From the NCBI GenBank assembly GCA_051656605.1, contig JBOGCF010000039.1, positions 1-64,000 of the forward strand: 64,000 nt of DNA. Direction: 5' to 3'. Positions 7,585 through 15,140 of the stretch are shown here, piece by piece. The notes beneath the pieces were generated by a model. That model was given only the letters and a program-made list of their open reading frames with translations. It searched no databases and was not told the origin of the DNA. A program made the translations under genes and the position numbers. The stretch comes from UBA12018 sp051656605 (GTDB lineage Bacteria; Bacteroidota; Bacteroidia; Bacteroidales; CAMTPD01). Every line of letters begins with the position of its first letter. The stretch's first letter is position 1.

Positions 7585-8266
7585 TACCAAGCGTAAAATC
7601 GCAAAATGATTTCCCGGTACAAAGATTTACAAAATCTACAATAAGCCTCATCCGACAAACAAGAAAGGAGAGGAGGGTTTTGTCTTCAATAGTAGAGATA
7701 CGTGCCTAAACCAAGCATGCTTTAGATAAAAAAGCTTATTTACTTTAGACAAAAACCTTACAAGGTTCTTCCAAAAACTATGTTAAGTTCTTGAAAAAAG
7801 GTCTTTGCCTTTTCTTAGCATCCCATCTAGACTGAGATAATTTAGTCAAATTCCAAGCAGATGAGTTTGCAAAATGGTTGCATCAATGATTTTCAGTCAT
7901 TTTGAAGGTCATTTTTATTCTTCGAGGAGATTGCGAAAAGTCTTCACGAAGACTTTTCAGAATCTTCGTGAAAACTTTTTTAATTCTCCATGAAAACTTT
8001 TTTCAATTATAATCAGAATACGGAATGTGAAACTCACGATAGCGTAAAATAAACATACGCCTTACCATCATCGGAACAAATAAAGGAATAAAAATATAGT
8101 TACATGTAATTAAGTGAGGTGTAAAATATAGCTGATATAAATAATGTTATTATATTTGTCACGGAGTAACGCAAACAGTAATAGTGTATTTTGGTATAAA
8201 TCAAGTTGATATATATAGAGTTTGGTTTCTTGTAGGTTTGATTCAGTATGTTGTAAAATTTAAAAT
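7585..8266. other. Long non-coding region upstream of the MACPF gene
   Basis: No supported gene. It contains overlapping hairpins and T-runs at 7935-8010 (annotated separately) and A/T-rich sequence up to the MACPF start. TAnnTTTG-like boxes occur at 8151-8158 (TATATTTG) and 8233-8240 (TAGGTTTG), neither with a well-spaced -33. The second would give a leader of about 20 nt for the MACPF gene. Confidence 0.55.
7935..8009 (+). repeat. Mutually exclusive hairpins followed by tandem AAAACTTTTTT units
   Basis: 7935-7944 pairs perfectly with 7949-7958 (GAAAAGTCTT/AAGACTTTTC). The segment 7945-7952 (CACGAAGA) can instead pair with 7963-7970 (TCTTCGTG). Two copies of TGAAAACTTTTTT follow (about 7969-7981 and 7991-8003). 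The layout resembles an attenuator, but no gene product or ligand is known. Confidence 0.55.
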
Positions 8267-9934
8267 ATGAAAAAATATCTAATATTTTTATTGTCGGTAA
8301 TGACCATCTTTTCTGCTTGTCAAAAAGAACCAATAGATTCAACAAAAGAGATATTGCTTTTAGTAGACTCGAAGACTCATGAGTTTATGAATTGGGGTAG
8401 CGATATGCCAAGTGTAGGTATTAAGGTTAAAGAGTTGCAGAGTGCAGACTGGAGTGTTATTCCTCTTAATGGTATCAATGGGTTTACTTTTGAGCAAGGA
8501 TATGAGTATAAGCTATCTGTTCTGAAAACTAAATTGGCAAATCCACCGATAGATGGTAGTGATACTACCTATCAGCTAATTGAGATTTTAAGTAAGACCC
8601 AAGTCTTTGTATCGCAGGAACTTCAACAGCATAACGGTGAAATCTCACAATTTGCACACATCGCCTCTAAGCGACAATGCGCGGGTGCGGGGTATGATAT
8701 TATGGGTGAGTATTGTGGCTATTATTCTGTAAAAGAGCCCGTCTTAGATTTATCTAAACTTGGAGATGATAATTATGTAATATTTAGAGGAGCCAGTGGA
8801 GATTCGCAAACTTTTTTAGGAGTTAATGCAGCGGAATTTCTAAACGATATAAAGAAAAGAACTGGTTTTGGAAACGTTGTGCCGCAAGAAAATAGAAATG
8901 ACCTCTTATTTACAGGAACTTTCATGGAAAGAGGAAAGGGGAATGTAAGTCAGGCAAGCGACCCTTTTGACTACTCTTCGCAATTCTCATTTGTTTTATT
9001 AAACAATAATTTTATCAATGCACGGCACCTGATCAACTCCTTGTCGCTTAATGACAAATATTTTACGGATGAATTCAAAAGCGACTTGCAAACACTTAAT
9101 GCCGATGAAATTATAACAAAATATGGCACGCATATTATTGTCGAAGCTTTTGTTGGCTTAGCAACACACGCGATGTTTCGTTCGATTAATATTGCCTATA
9201 CTGAATCATCTGCATACGGAAATGCCCTCTATTATGCCTCAAAACTAGTCAACCCTCAGTATGCTAAAAATTCTGCTATTAAAGTGAATTACGGTACAAC
9301 TACACTTGTAGAGTTTAAGGGTGGGGATAGTAGCCTAATCCCAACACTTGCTGTGAATAATGATGAGGTAACACAAAGCTGGAACGAAGCGGAGATGGCA
9401 AAATGGAGAGCCTCTTATGGGAAAAACGAAGCCTTGATTCAATTACGAGAAAGAGGGCTAGTTTTACTATACTCAATGATAAAGGATGTGGAGCTCCAAG
9501 CAAAAATAAAGGACGCAACTATCAGGTATATCAAGTCTAAACAACTAGATATAATCACAACGATACCGCTTATTGTGTATGAACAGATAGATGGTAATGG
9601 CTATTACTATAACACAGCACGTCAAGATTGTAAAGCTATTGGAGTATTGGCATCTCTTTATAAAACTCAAAAAGAAGGAACATCTCCGTTGTATCTTTAT
9701 TCAAATGACAATATGGAGCGTTTGTCATTTGACGGCAATTTGGGTGGGGATATGGTAAATCAGAGAGTTATTGGTTATTGTTATAAAGAGCTAGTTAATA
9801 ATCAATACGATGTGCTGACCGAGATCACAGATGGTATAAAGTATCAGTATATGCTCAATGGTAAAGCAGATTATAGTGATAAATGGCGAGAGACCGGAGT
9901 GCGTATCTATACGAAGAGAATAAACCGATTGTAA
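8267..9934 (+). CDS. DUF4377-MACPF fusion lipoprotein, putative secreted pore-forming antimicrobial protein
   Basis: 555 residues. A lipoprotein signal ends in SACQK, with Cys18 as the lipidation site. Residues about 27-115 resemble DUF4377 (IKVKELQSADW, then GFTFEQGYEYKLSV, NPPIDGSD and YQLIEILSKT). A MACPF/perforin domain follows, with GAGYDIMGEYCG (about 140-151) and the hallmark KYGTHIIVEAF (about 285-295). The last about 120 residues form a separate C-terminal domain with repeated Tyr. In gut Bacteroidales, MACPF lipoproteins include the BSAP toxins that kill close relatives. I infer a similar outer-membrane or secreted role; target and immunity are not visible. An XRE regulator follows on the same strand. 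Confidence 0.85.
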   Translation: MKKYLIFLLSVMTIFSACQKEPIDSTKEILLLVDSKTHEFMNWGSDMPSVGIKVKELQSADWSVIPLNGINGFTFEQGYEYKLSVLKTKLANPPIDGSDTTYQLIEILSKTQVFVSQELQQHNGEISQFAHIASKRQCAGAGYDIMGEYCGYYSVKEPVLDLSKLGDDNYVIFRGASGDSQTFLGVNAAEFLNDIKKRTGFGNVVPQENRNDLLFTGTFMERGKGNVSQASDPFDYSSQFSFVLLNNNFINARHLINSLSLNDKYFTDEFKSDLQTLNADEIITKYGTHIIVEAFVGLATHAMFRSINIAYTESSAYGNALYYASKLVNPQYAKNSAIKVNYGTTTLVEFKGGDSSLIPTLAVNNDEVTQSWNEAEMAKWRASYGKNEALIQLRERGLVLLYSMIKDVELQAKIKDATIRYIKSKQLDIITTIPLIVYEQIDGNGYYYNTARQDCKAIGVLASLYKTQKEGTSPLYLYSNDNMERLSFDGNLGGDMVNQRVIGYCYKELVNNQYDVLTEITDGIKYQYMLNGKADYSDKWRETGVRIYTKRINRL

Positions 9935-10091
9935 ATAATTTATGCAAGACGAATCTTAAATCCTCTCATAGTATGAGCCTTAGATGCCACTAAGACATAT
10001 ATTTTGAGTATATATGCACAAGTGATAATATATTATTGTCAGATCAAGTAAAAAAGCTGTATTGATAATAATCTATTAGAGATGCTTTGCA

Positions 10092-10099
10092 TATATTTG
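10092..10099 (+). promoter_or_regulatory. -7 promoter box TATATTTG upstream of the XRE regulator
   Basis: Perfect TAnnTTTG match 34 nt before the ATG; no well-spaced -33 element is seen. Confidence 0.45.
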
Positions 10100-10133
10100 T
10101 AAATATAGAAATTTAGTAAAGCAGAATAAAAGT

Positions 10134-10541
10134 ATGGAAGCAGTAAAAAGTAAAGGGAATCATGGTGCCAATGTAAGGCGCTGGCGAGAATGGCGGAACA
10201 TTAATCAAGATGTTTTGGCAGAAATGATTGGCGTTTCACAGGCTACCATGTCCGGACTAGAAAAGAAAGAAATGATAGAACCAGAAACTGTGGAGAAATT
10301 AGCAAAAGCATTAGATATACCTATAGAGGCAATAACCGATCTAGATTCGAGTTCTTCTATAAATATTGTTTCAGGGACGTTTAATAACAGTACTGCTGCT
10401 GCTGTGGGAGGGGATAATACCTGCCATTATACACCAACGTTTAATCCGATAGATCGAGTTGCGGAGTTGTATGAGCGATTATTAAAGTCGGAACAAGAAA
10501 AGGTAGAACTACTGCAAGAGGTATTACGAGATAGGCGATAG
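10134..10541 (+). CDS. XRE-family transcriptional regulator
   Basis: 135 residues. A Cro/C1-type helix-turn-helix occupies about residues 12-65 (VRRWREWRNINQDVLAEMIGVS, then TMSGLEKKE and VEKLAKALDIP). A Ser/Asn/Gly-rich linker follows (SSSSINIVSGTFNNS), then a charged C-terminal helix (VAELYERLLKSEQEKVELLQ), probably a dimerising coiled coil. This architecture is common in Bacteroidota. It sits between the MACPF toxin-like gene and a lipoprotein gene, so it may control one or both; this is inferred from position only. Confidence 0.88.
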   Translation: MEAVKSKGNHGANVRRWREWRNINQDVLAEMIGVSQATMSGLEKKEMIEPETVEKLAKALDIPIEAITDLDSSSSINIVSGTFNNSTAAAVGGDNTCHYTPTFNPIDRVAELYERLLKSEQEKVELLQEVLRDRR

Positions 10542-10565
10542 GAATAATATATCATAGATATGATA

Positions 10566-10618
10566 CAAACAACAACTATAAACGTTCTAATATTTGAGCG
10601 ACTTATAGTTGTTGTTTG
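10566..10618. terminator. Very long hairpin after the XRE gene
   Basis: A 16-bp perfect stem (10566-10581 with 10603-10618, CAAACAACAACTATAA) extended by CGTTC/GAGCG (10583-10587, 10596-10600). No clear U-tract follows on either strand, so it may be a terminator, an mRNA stabiliser or an operator. Confidence 0.5.
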
Positions 10619-10646
10619 CATATGGTAACCTTAAAAAATGAAATAA

Positions 10647-11828
10647 ATGAGAAGCACAACCTTTCTATTATTGCTGACGATACTTTTGCTTGTTGGCTGC
10701 ACGAATAAAGAAGAAGGCAGTAGTAAATTGATTACTGTCGATGTAACGCAAAGTTATAATACTAAGAAAGAGTTTATTCTCCAAGATTTTATGGATGTGG
10801 AGTATATCCCTCTTGAAACAAATGATGAATTTGTGCACCAAGGATGGGTGCGAGCCATTGGTTCTAATATTATATTAGTAACTAATAATAGTACTATGGA
10901 TGGTACGATTTATATTTACGATAAGTCAGGCAAAGCATTACGCACAATAAATCGCAAAGGGCAGGGAGCTGAAGAATATACTTGTATATTATCTTTAGCA
11001 TTGGATGAAGAGAGTGGTGAGATATTTATTAATAATCATTTTGCAAAATCCATTTTGGTGTATGATCTGTATGGTCAGTTTAAAAGACGGATCAATTACA
11101 AAGAAAAATTAGCAGATCTGTTTTATACTGAGATCTATAATTTTGACAAAGATAATTTGCTTTGTTGTAATGATATAGGTGGTGATGCTCCTTTTGTTGT
11201 TATTTCGAAATATGATGGACATACAGTTGATGAGATTTCGGTAGCATGTGATTTAAAGAAACGGATGATGTTGACGAAAGAAACAGATAATAAAGGAGGA
11301 AAACTTACTGTTAGTCCGAGTATGCATCGGAAGATATTACCATTTAACGATCAGTTATTTTTATGTGAAGTTTCTTCTGATACAATATTTAATCTATCTA
11401 GAGATCTTAAACTAACTCCGTTTATCGTACGTACTCCAGCTCTTAAGACAATGAATCCTCATATTTGTATGGTGCTAAGACTGGTATCGGAGCGTTATAT
11501 TTTTATGGAAACAATTAAGGTTGAGTATGATTGGGATAATGAAAGAGGTTTTCCGAGGGCATTTGTTGTATATGATGCTAAAGAGAAAGTTTTGTCTGGA
11601 TACACTGTTTATAATGGTGATTATTCCACAAAGAAAGAGGTTTATATGAACTGGTTGGTGCCCGGAAATGAAGAGGTTGAGTCTATTTTGATGTTACCTG
11701 CTTTTCAGTTAATTGAGTCATACGAAAAAGGAGAGTTAAAAGGACAATTAAAGGAAATTGCGTCAACGCTTAATGAAGACTCTAATCCGGTAATAATGCT
11801 GATCAAGCATAAAAAAGGATTGTTGTGA
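10647..11828 (+). CDS. 6-bladed beta-propeller lipoprotein (BF3164-like)
   Basis: 393 residues with a lipoprotein signal (TILLLVGCTNK, Cys18). It matches the Bacteroidota 6-bladed beta-propeller lipoprotein family: DFMDVEYIPLETNDEF near the start, then a blade-like IYIYDKSGKALRTINRKGQGAEEYT and FINNHFAKSILVYDLYGQFKRRI. Proteins of this family occur in large paralogous sets in Bacteroidales, are surface or periplasmic, and have no established function. It follows the XRE gene by 105 nt with a long hairpin between, and ends at a bidirectional terminator. Confidence 0.82.
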   Translation: MRSTTFLLLLTILLLVGCTNKEEGSSKLITVDVTQSYNTKKEFILQDFMDVEYIPLETNDEFVHQGWVRAIGSNIILVTNNSTMDGTIYIYDKSGKALRTINRKGQGAEEYTCILSLALDEESGEIFINNHFAKSILVYDLYGQFKRRINYKEKLADLFYTEIYNFDKDNLLCCNDIGGDAPFVVISKYDGHTVDEISVACDLKKRMMLTKETDNKGGKLTVSPSMHRKILPFNDQLFLCEVSSDTIFNLSRDLKLTPFIVRTPALKTMNPHICMVLRLVSERYIFMETIKVEYDWDNERGFPRAFVVYDAKEKVLSGYTVYNGDYSTKKEVYMNWLVPGNEEVESILMLPAFQLIESYEKGELKGQLKEIASTLNEDSNPVIMLIKHKKGLL

Positions 11829-11833
11829 AAATA

Positions 11834-11887
11834 AAAGAGTAAAACTTGACACCAATTATAATGTATCAAGTTTTACTCTTTTATTAT
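11834..11887. terminator. Bidirectional terminator between the propeller lipoprotein and serB
   Basis: A 17-bp stem (11834-11850 with 11867-11883) of AAAAGAGTAAAACTTGA type, with T-rich tracts on both strands. The two flanking genes converge. Confidence 0.9.
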
Positions 11888-11908
11888 ATCTATTAGGCGA
11901 TGGGCATG

Positions 11909-13141
11909 TTATCGTCCGCCAGATTCTTCCATGTAGGAGTCTTTGTATCCAAGGAAGTAGAGTACGCCATCGATGCCTGTTGTTGAGATCGATTGTTTGG
12001 CAGATTCTTTTACCTTGGGTTTTGCATGAAAGGCAATACCAAGACCGGCTGTTCCAAGCATAGGGAGGTCATTTGCTCCATCGCCTACAGCTACGGTTTG
12101 TCTGATATCTACATTTTCGACCTGCGCAATCAGTTTTAGCAATTCAGCTTTTCGATTTCCGTCTACGATTTCTCCGGTATGACGTCCGGTAAGTTTGCCG
12201 TCTTTTATTTCTAAGTTGTTGGCATATACGTAGTCGATGTCGTATTTTCTTTTCAGATAATTACCAAAGTAAGTAAATCCACCCGAAAGAATTGCAATCT
12301 TAAAGCCTACACGTTTTAGTACATACATCAAGCGATCTACGCCTTCGGTGATAGGAAGTTTTTCTGCGATCTCCTTCATTGCCGACTCATCGAGTCCTTT
12401 CAATAAGGCCACACGTTGTTTGAAGCTTTCGGTAAAGTCGATCTCTCCGCGCATGGCTGCTTCGGTAATGGCTTTTACTTGTTCGCCAACTCCCGCTTTC
12501 TCGGCCAGTTCGTCAATTACTTCAGTGCGAATCAGCGTAGAGTCCATATCGAAGCAGATCAATCTTCTCATGCGACGAAACATTCCGTCTTCTTGGAATG
12601 AGATATCAATACCCATTTCAGTGGATAGGTGCATGAGTTTTCGTTGCAAATCTTCTTTGTTGGTGGGGAGTCCACGTACCGAAAACTCTACACTAGCTTT
12701 TGATGGTCGCTCGTTTTCTTCGAGCGGAATTCTACCGGTAAGGCGTTTTATATCGTCAATATTGAAACCTTCTCTTGAAACAATATCTGCAACAGAAGCA
12801 ATGTCTTTTGCAGACAGTTTGCGACCTAGTATAGTAACAATGTATCTGTTTTTACCCTGTTGGCCTACCCACTCTGAATAGTCTTCGTCCGAAATTGGTT
12901 TGAATTTGATAGTGACGCCAATTTCATTACAGATCAAAATAAGATCCTTTATGATGTTGCCAGAGTATTGCATTGGGGCGCGAAACAAGATACCTAAGGA
13001 TAGGTTACGTTGGATGTCTGCTTTACCAATGTCTAGGATTTGCGCGTCATAATTGGCAAGAATACCCGTCAATTTTGACGTCACACCTGGTTGATCTTCG
13101 CCGTAAACTGTAATTAAAAGATTCTCAAATTCTCTTGCCAT
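11909..13141 (-). CDS. serB: Phosphoserine phosphatase SerB with N-terminal ACT domains
   Basis: 410 residues from the chosen start (MAREFENLLI). Two ACT-type regulatory domains (about 1-165; VYGEDQPGVTSKLTG marks the first) precede a HAD phosphatase: FDMDSTLIRTEVIDELA (nucleophile Asp), ILSGGFTYF (motif II), and GDGANDLPML (motif IV). It performs the last step of serine synthesis and may be serine-sensitive through the ACT domains. A longer frame starts 51 nt upstream, but it overlaps the promoter: the -7 box is at 13162-13169 and the -33 at 13192-13194, so 13141 is preferred. It ends at a shared terminator. Confidence 0.94.
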   Translation of the reverse strand: MAREFENLLITVYGEDQPGVTSKLTGILANYDAQILDIGKADIQRNLSLGILFRAPMQYSGNIIKDLILICNEIGVTIKFKPISDEDYSEWVGQQGKNRYIVTILGRKLSAKDIASVADIVSREGFNIDDIKRLTGRIPLEENERPSKASVEFSVRGLPTNKEDLQRKLMHLSTEMGIDISFQEDGMFRRMRRLICFDMDSTLIRTEVIDELAEKAGVGEQVKAITEAAMRGEIDFTESFKQRVALLKGLDESAMKEIAEKLPITEGVDRLMYVLKRVGFKIAILSGGFTYFGNYLKRKYDIDYVYANNLEIKDGKLTGRHTGEIVDGNRKAELLKLIAQVENVDIRQTVAVGDGANDLPMLGTAGLGIAFHAKPKVKESAKQSISTTGIDGVLYFLGYKDSYMEESGGR

Positions 13142-13161
13142 CTTAATAAAATATTGAGCTA

Positions 13162-13194
13162 CAAAGATACGAATTTGAATGAGACTATTCACAA
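13162..13194 (-). promoter_or_regulatory. serB promoter (TTG-N22-TATCTTTG)
   Basis: On the minus strand the -7 box TATCTTTG is at 13169-13162 and TTG at 13194-13192, spacing 22. Predicted transcription start is about 13157, giving a leader of about 15 nt. Confidence 0.65.
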
Positions 13195-13434
13195 GATATG
13201 TTAAGGAACATGTCTTGTATGTACCGAAAAATACTAAATAACATATAAAAAGGCTTGGTTTAGTGTATAAAAAATATTACATGTATTGGGAATTCAAGTT
13301 TATCGGTATTACTTTGCCTCCGTTCAAGCGAGCAGCTTCTGTTCTTTAGCGAAAGAAAGAATTGTTCGTTTTCCCGAAAATCGGGAGTCATCAAACTTGC
13401 TTTTGGTGATTAGTACAAACTTTAAATTATTTAT

Positions 13435-13926
13435 ATGAGGATCTTAACTTATGTTCTCCTTGTTGGCGGTGCTATTTCTGTAATGTCATCAACAACAAGA
13501 GAAGCAGGTTTCTCTATTGGTAACAAACCCGGAGATCTTGCCCCGAGAATAGGTTTGCTTCAGAATGAAGGTTGTTTGAATTTCAAGAATGACTCAACGG
13601 AGTATGTATTGCTTCAATTCTGGGCGGCTTACGACGCTACATCGAGAGCCGAAAATGTAAAGCTTTACAATGAAATTCAAAAGAGAGCAGACAGCAAGTT
13701 GAAAATGGTATCGGTTTCGTTTGATGAATTTGCATCGGTTTACAACGAAACAGTGAAACTTGACAATTTGAATGCAGCAAGTACGTATCAGGAGAAATCA
13801 GGAGCTTCTTCTCCTTTGTATAAAGAATACGGGTTGGATGCAGGTTTCAAAAACTTCTTAATCGATAAAAACGGAGTTATTGTAGCCACTGACATTACGC
13901 CTCAGCAACTTTCAAAAATCATTTGA
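13435..13926 (+). CDS. Thioredoxin-fold (TlpA/AhpC-like) protein lacking the CXXC motif
   Basis: 163 residues. An N-terminal signal/anchor segment (ILTYVLLVGGAISVMS) is followed by a TlpA/redoxin-like domain: NKPGDLAPRIGL, YVLLQFWAAYDATSRAEN, KMVSVSFDE, SPLYKEYGLDAGFKNFLIDKNGVIVATD. In thiol-active relatives the segment after FWA carries CxxC; here it reads AYDAT, with no Cys, so disulfide exchange is unlikely. It may have a binding or structural role in the periplasm. Monocistronic; an inverted repeat TCCCGA/TCGGGA lies about 50-60 nt upstream of the ATG. Confidence 0.8.
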   Translation: MRILTYVLLVGGAISVMSSTTREAGFSIGNKPGDLAPRIGLLQNEGCLNFKNDSTEYVLLQFWAAYDATSRAENVKLYNEIQKRADSKLKMVSVSFDEFASVYNETVKLDNLNAASTYQEKSGASSPLYKEYGLDAGFKNFLIDKNGVIVATDITPQQLSKII

Positions 13927-13942
13927 TTTGCTAGTGTAATAT

Positions 13943-14025
13943 AACAAGGACGTCAAGTCTTGTTATTTGCGTAAAAAATAAATGCATATAAGGAATCGAT
14001 TGATTCTCTTATATGCATTTTTTGT
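13943..14025. terminator. Tandem hairpins/terminator between the redoxin-like gene and lptG
   Basis: A small hairpin (13943-13951 with 13957-13964) is followed by a strong 12-bp stem (AATGCATATAAG 13981-13992 with 14008-14019) and a T-run to about 14023. Serves convergent genes. Confidence 0.85.
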
Positions 14026-14051
14026 ATTATAATATTTGTGATGTATACCGT

Positions 14052-15137
14052 TTAGCGTGGTGCCTTCTGATATAAGTATATTGCAATTAATGTATATACA
14101 ATATTAGGAGTCCATGCCGCTAATCGAGCACTCATTACACCGCTTACAGCAAACGTTGATGTTACAGTCATAAATAAGATGTAAGAGAAGCTTAGCGCAA
14201 GCCCGATACCAATATTTAATCCCATTCCTCCTTTTATCTTACGTGAAGACAAAGACGCGCCGATCGTAGTTAAGATAAAGGCTGCAAATACCATGGCGAT
14301 TCGTTTCTCATATTCAATCTCAAATGTTTGAATGTTTGCGATACCGCGTTTCTTTTGTCTGTCGATAAAGTCGAGCAGTTGTGGAGAGGTCATCGTTTCG
14401 CAGTCGTTGTTCGAGATTAAAAAGTCTGAAGGGACAATAGAAAGTGTTGTGTCTTTTCGCGTTCCGCTAGAGAGCGTCTCTTTCATTCCATCAAAATCTC
14501 TGACCATGTAATCAATTACAGTCCATTTGTATGCCGAATCGTACTTGATCGAGTTTGCAGTAAGACGAGAAACAAGTAGCTTTCCGTCAAACTTTTCGAG
14601 CGAGAAGCGTGAGCCCATCTTTGTAGTTGCGTCGTAGCTGTTGAAGTATGCAATCACTCCCGGTTCTACTTCAATCTGAATATTCCGCTCCCATTCTTTT
14701 TTCTTATTCTTGATGTATTTGTTCTGAAAATCGATACGGGTGGCATTGGCCGGCGGAATAATATAGCTGTTGAGTACAAATGTAGACATTGAGATAATGG
14801 CGGCCGATATAAAATACGGATACATTAATCTTCTAAAACTCATTCCGCTTGCAAGCATGGCAATAATTTCTGAGTTTTCAGCCAGCTTGGAAGTGAAGAA
14901 GATCACTGCAATAAAAGTAAACAGAGGGCTGAAAAGATTAGCGAAATGTGGAATAAAGTTCATGTAATAATCAAAGATGATTGCTTTAAGTGGTACATGA
15001 GGCATTAGAAACTTATCGATCTTTTCATTGATATCAAATACCACAGAGATTGAAATAATCAATGCTATCGCAAAGAAGTAAGTTCCTAAAAACTTTTTAA
15101 TTATATACCAGTCTATTCTTTTCAGCCTAAAATCCAT
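14052..15137 (-). CDS. lptG: LptF/LptG-family permease (lipopolysaccharide export)
   Basis: 361 residues with the YjgP/YjgQ layout: an N-terminal membrane helix starting in DWYIIKKFLGTYFFAIALI, more helices to about residue 120, a large periplasmic domain (about 125-275), then three C-terminal helices ending in a short basic tail (QKAPR). FSPLFTFIAVIFFTSKLAENSEI, near the second helix, is the characteristic family motif. LptF/G with LptB2 extract LPS from the inner membrane. Whether it acts as LptF or LptG is not resolved. It begins 3 nt after tgt, so the two are co-transcribed. Confidence 0.88.
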   Translation of the reverse strand: MDFRLKRIDWYIIKKFLGTYFFAIALIISISVVFDINEKIDKFLMPHVPLKAIIFDYYMNFIPHFANLFSPLFTFIAVIFFTSKLAENSEIIAMLASGMSFRRLMYPYFISAAIISMSTFVLNSYIIPPANATRIDFQNKYIKNKKKEWERNIQIEVEPGVIAYFNSYDATTKMGSRFSLEKFDGKLLVSRLTANSIKYDSAYKWTVIDYMVRDFDGMKETLSSGTRKDTTLSIVPSDFLISNNDCETMTSPQLLDFIDRQKKRGIANIQTFEIEYEKRIAMVFAAFILTTIGASLSSRKIKGGMGLNIGIGLALSFSYILFMTVTSTFAVSGVMSARLAAWTPNIVYTLIAIYLYQKAPR

Positions 15138-15140
15138 AGG

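Noticed and set aside
2868..9934. OmpA-type porin as the paired receptor/immunity gene of the MACPF toxin
   Set aside because: They are 4 kb apart with housekeeping genes between, and OmpA-type porins are universal; no evidence links them.
13142..13192. Longer serB start adding 17 residues
   Set aside because: It lies within the predicted promoter and adds no ACT-domain residues.
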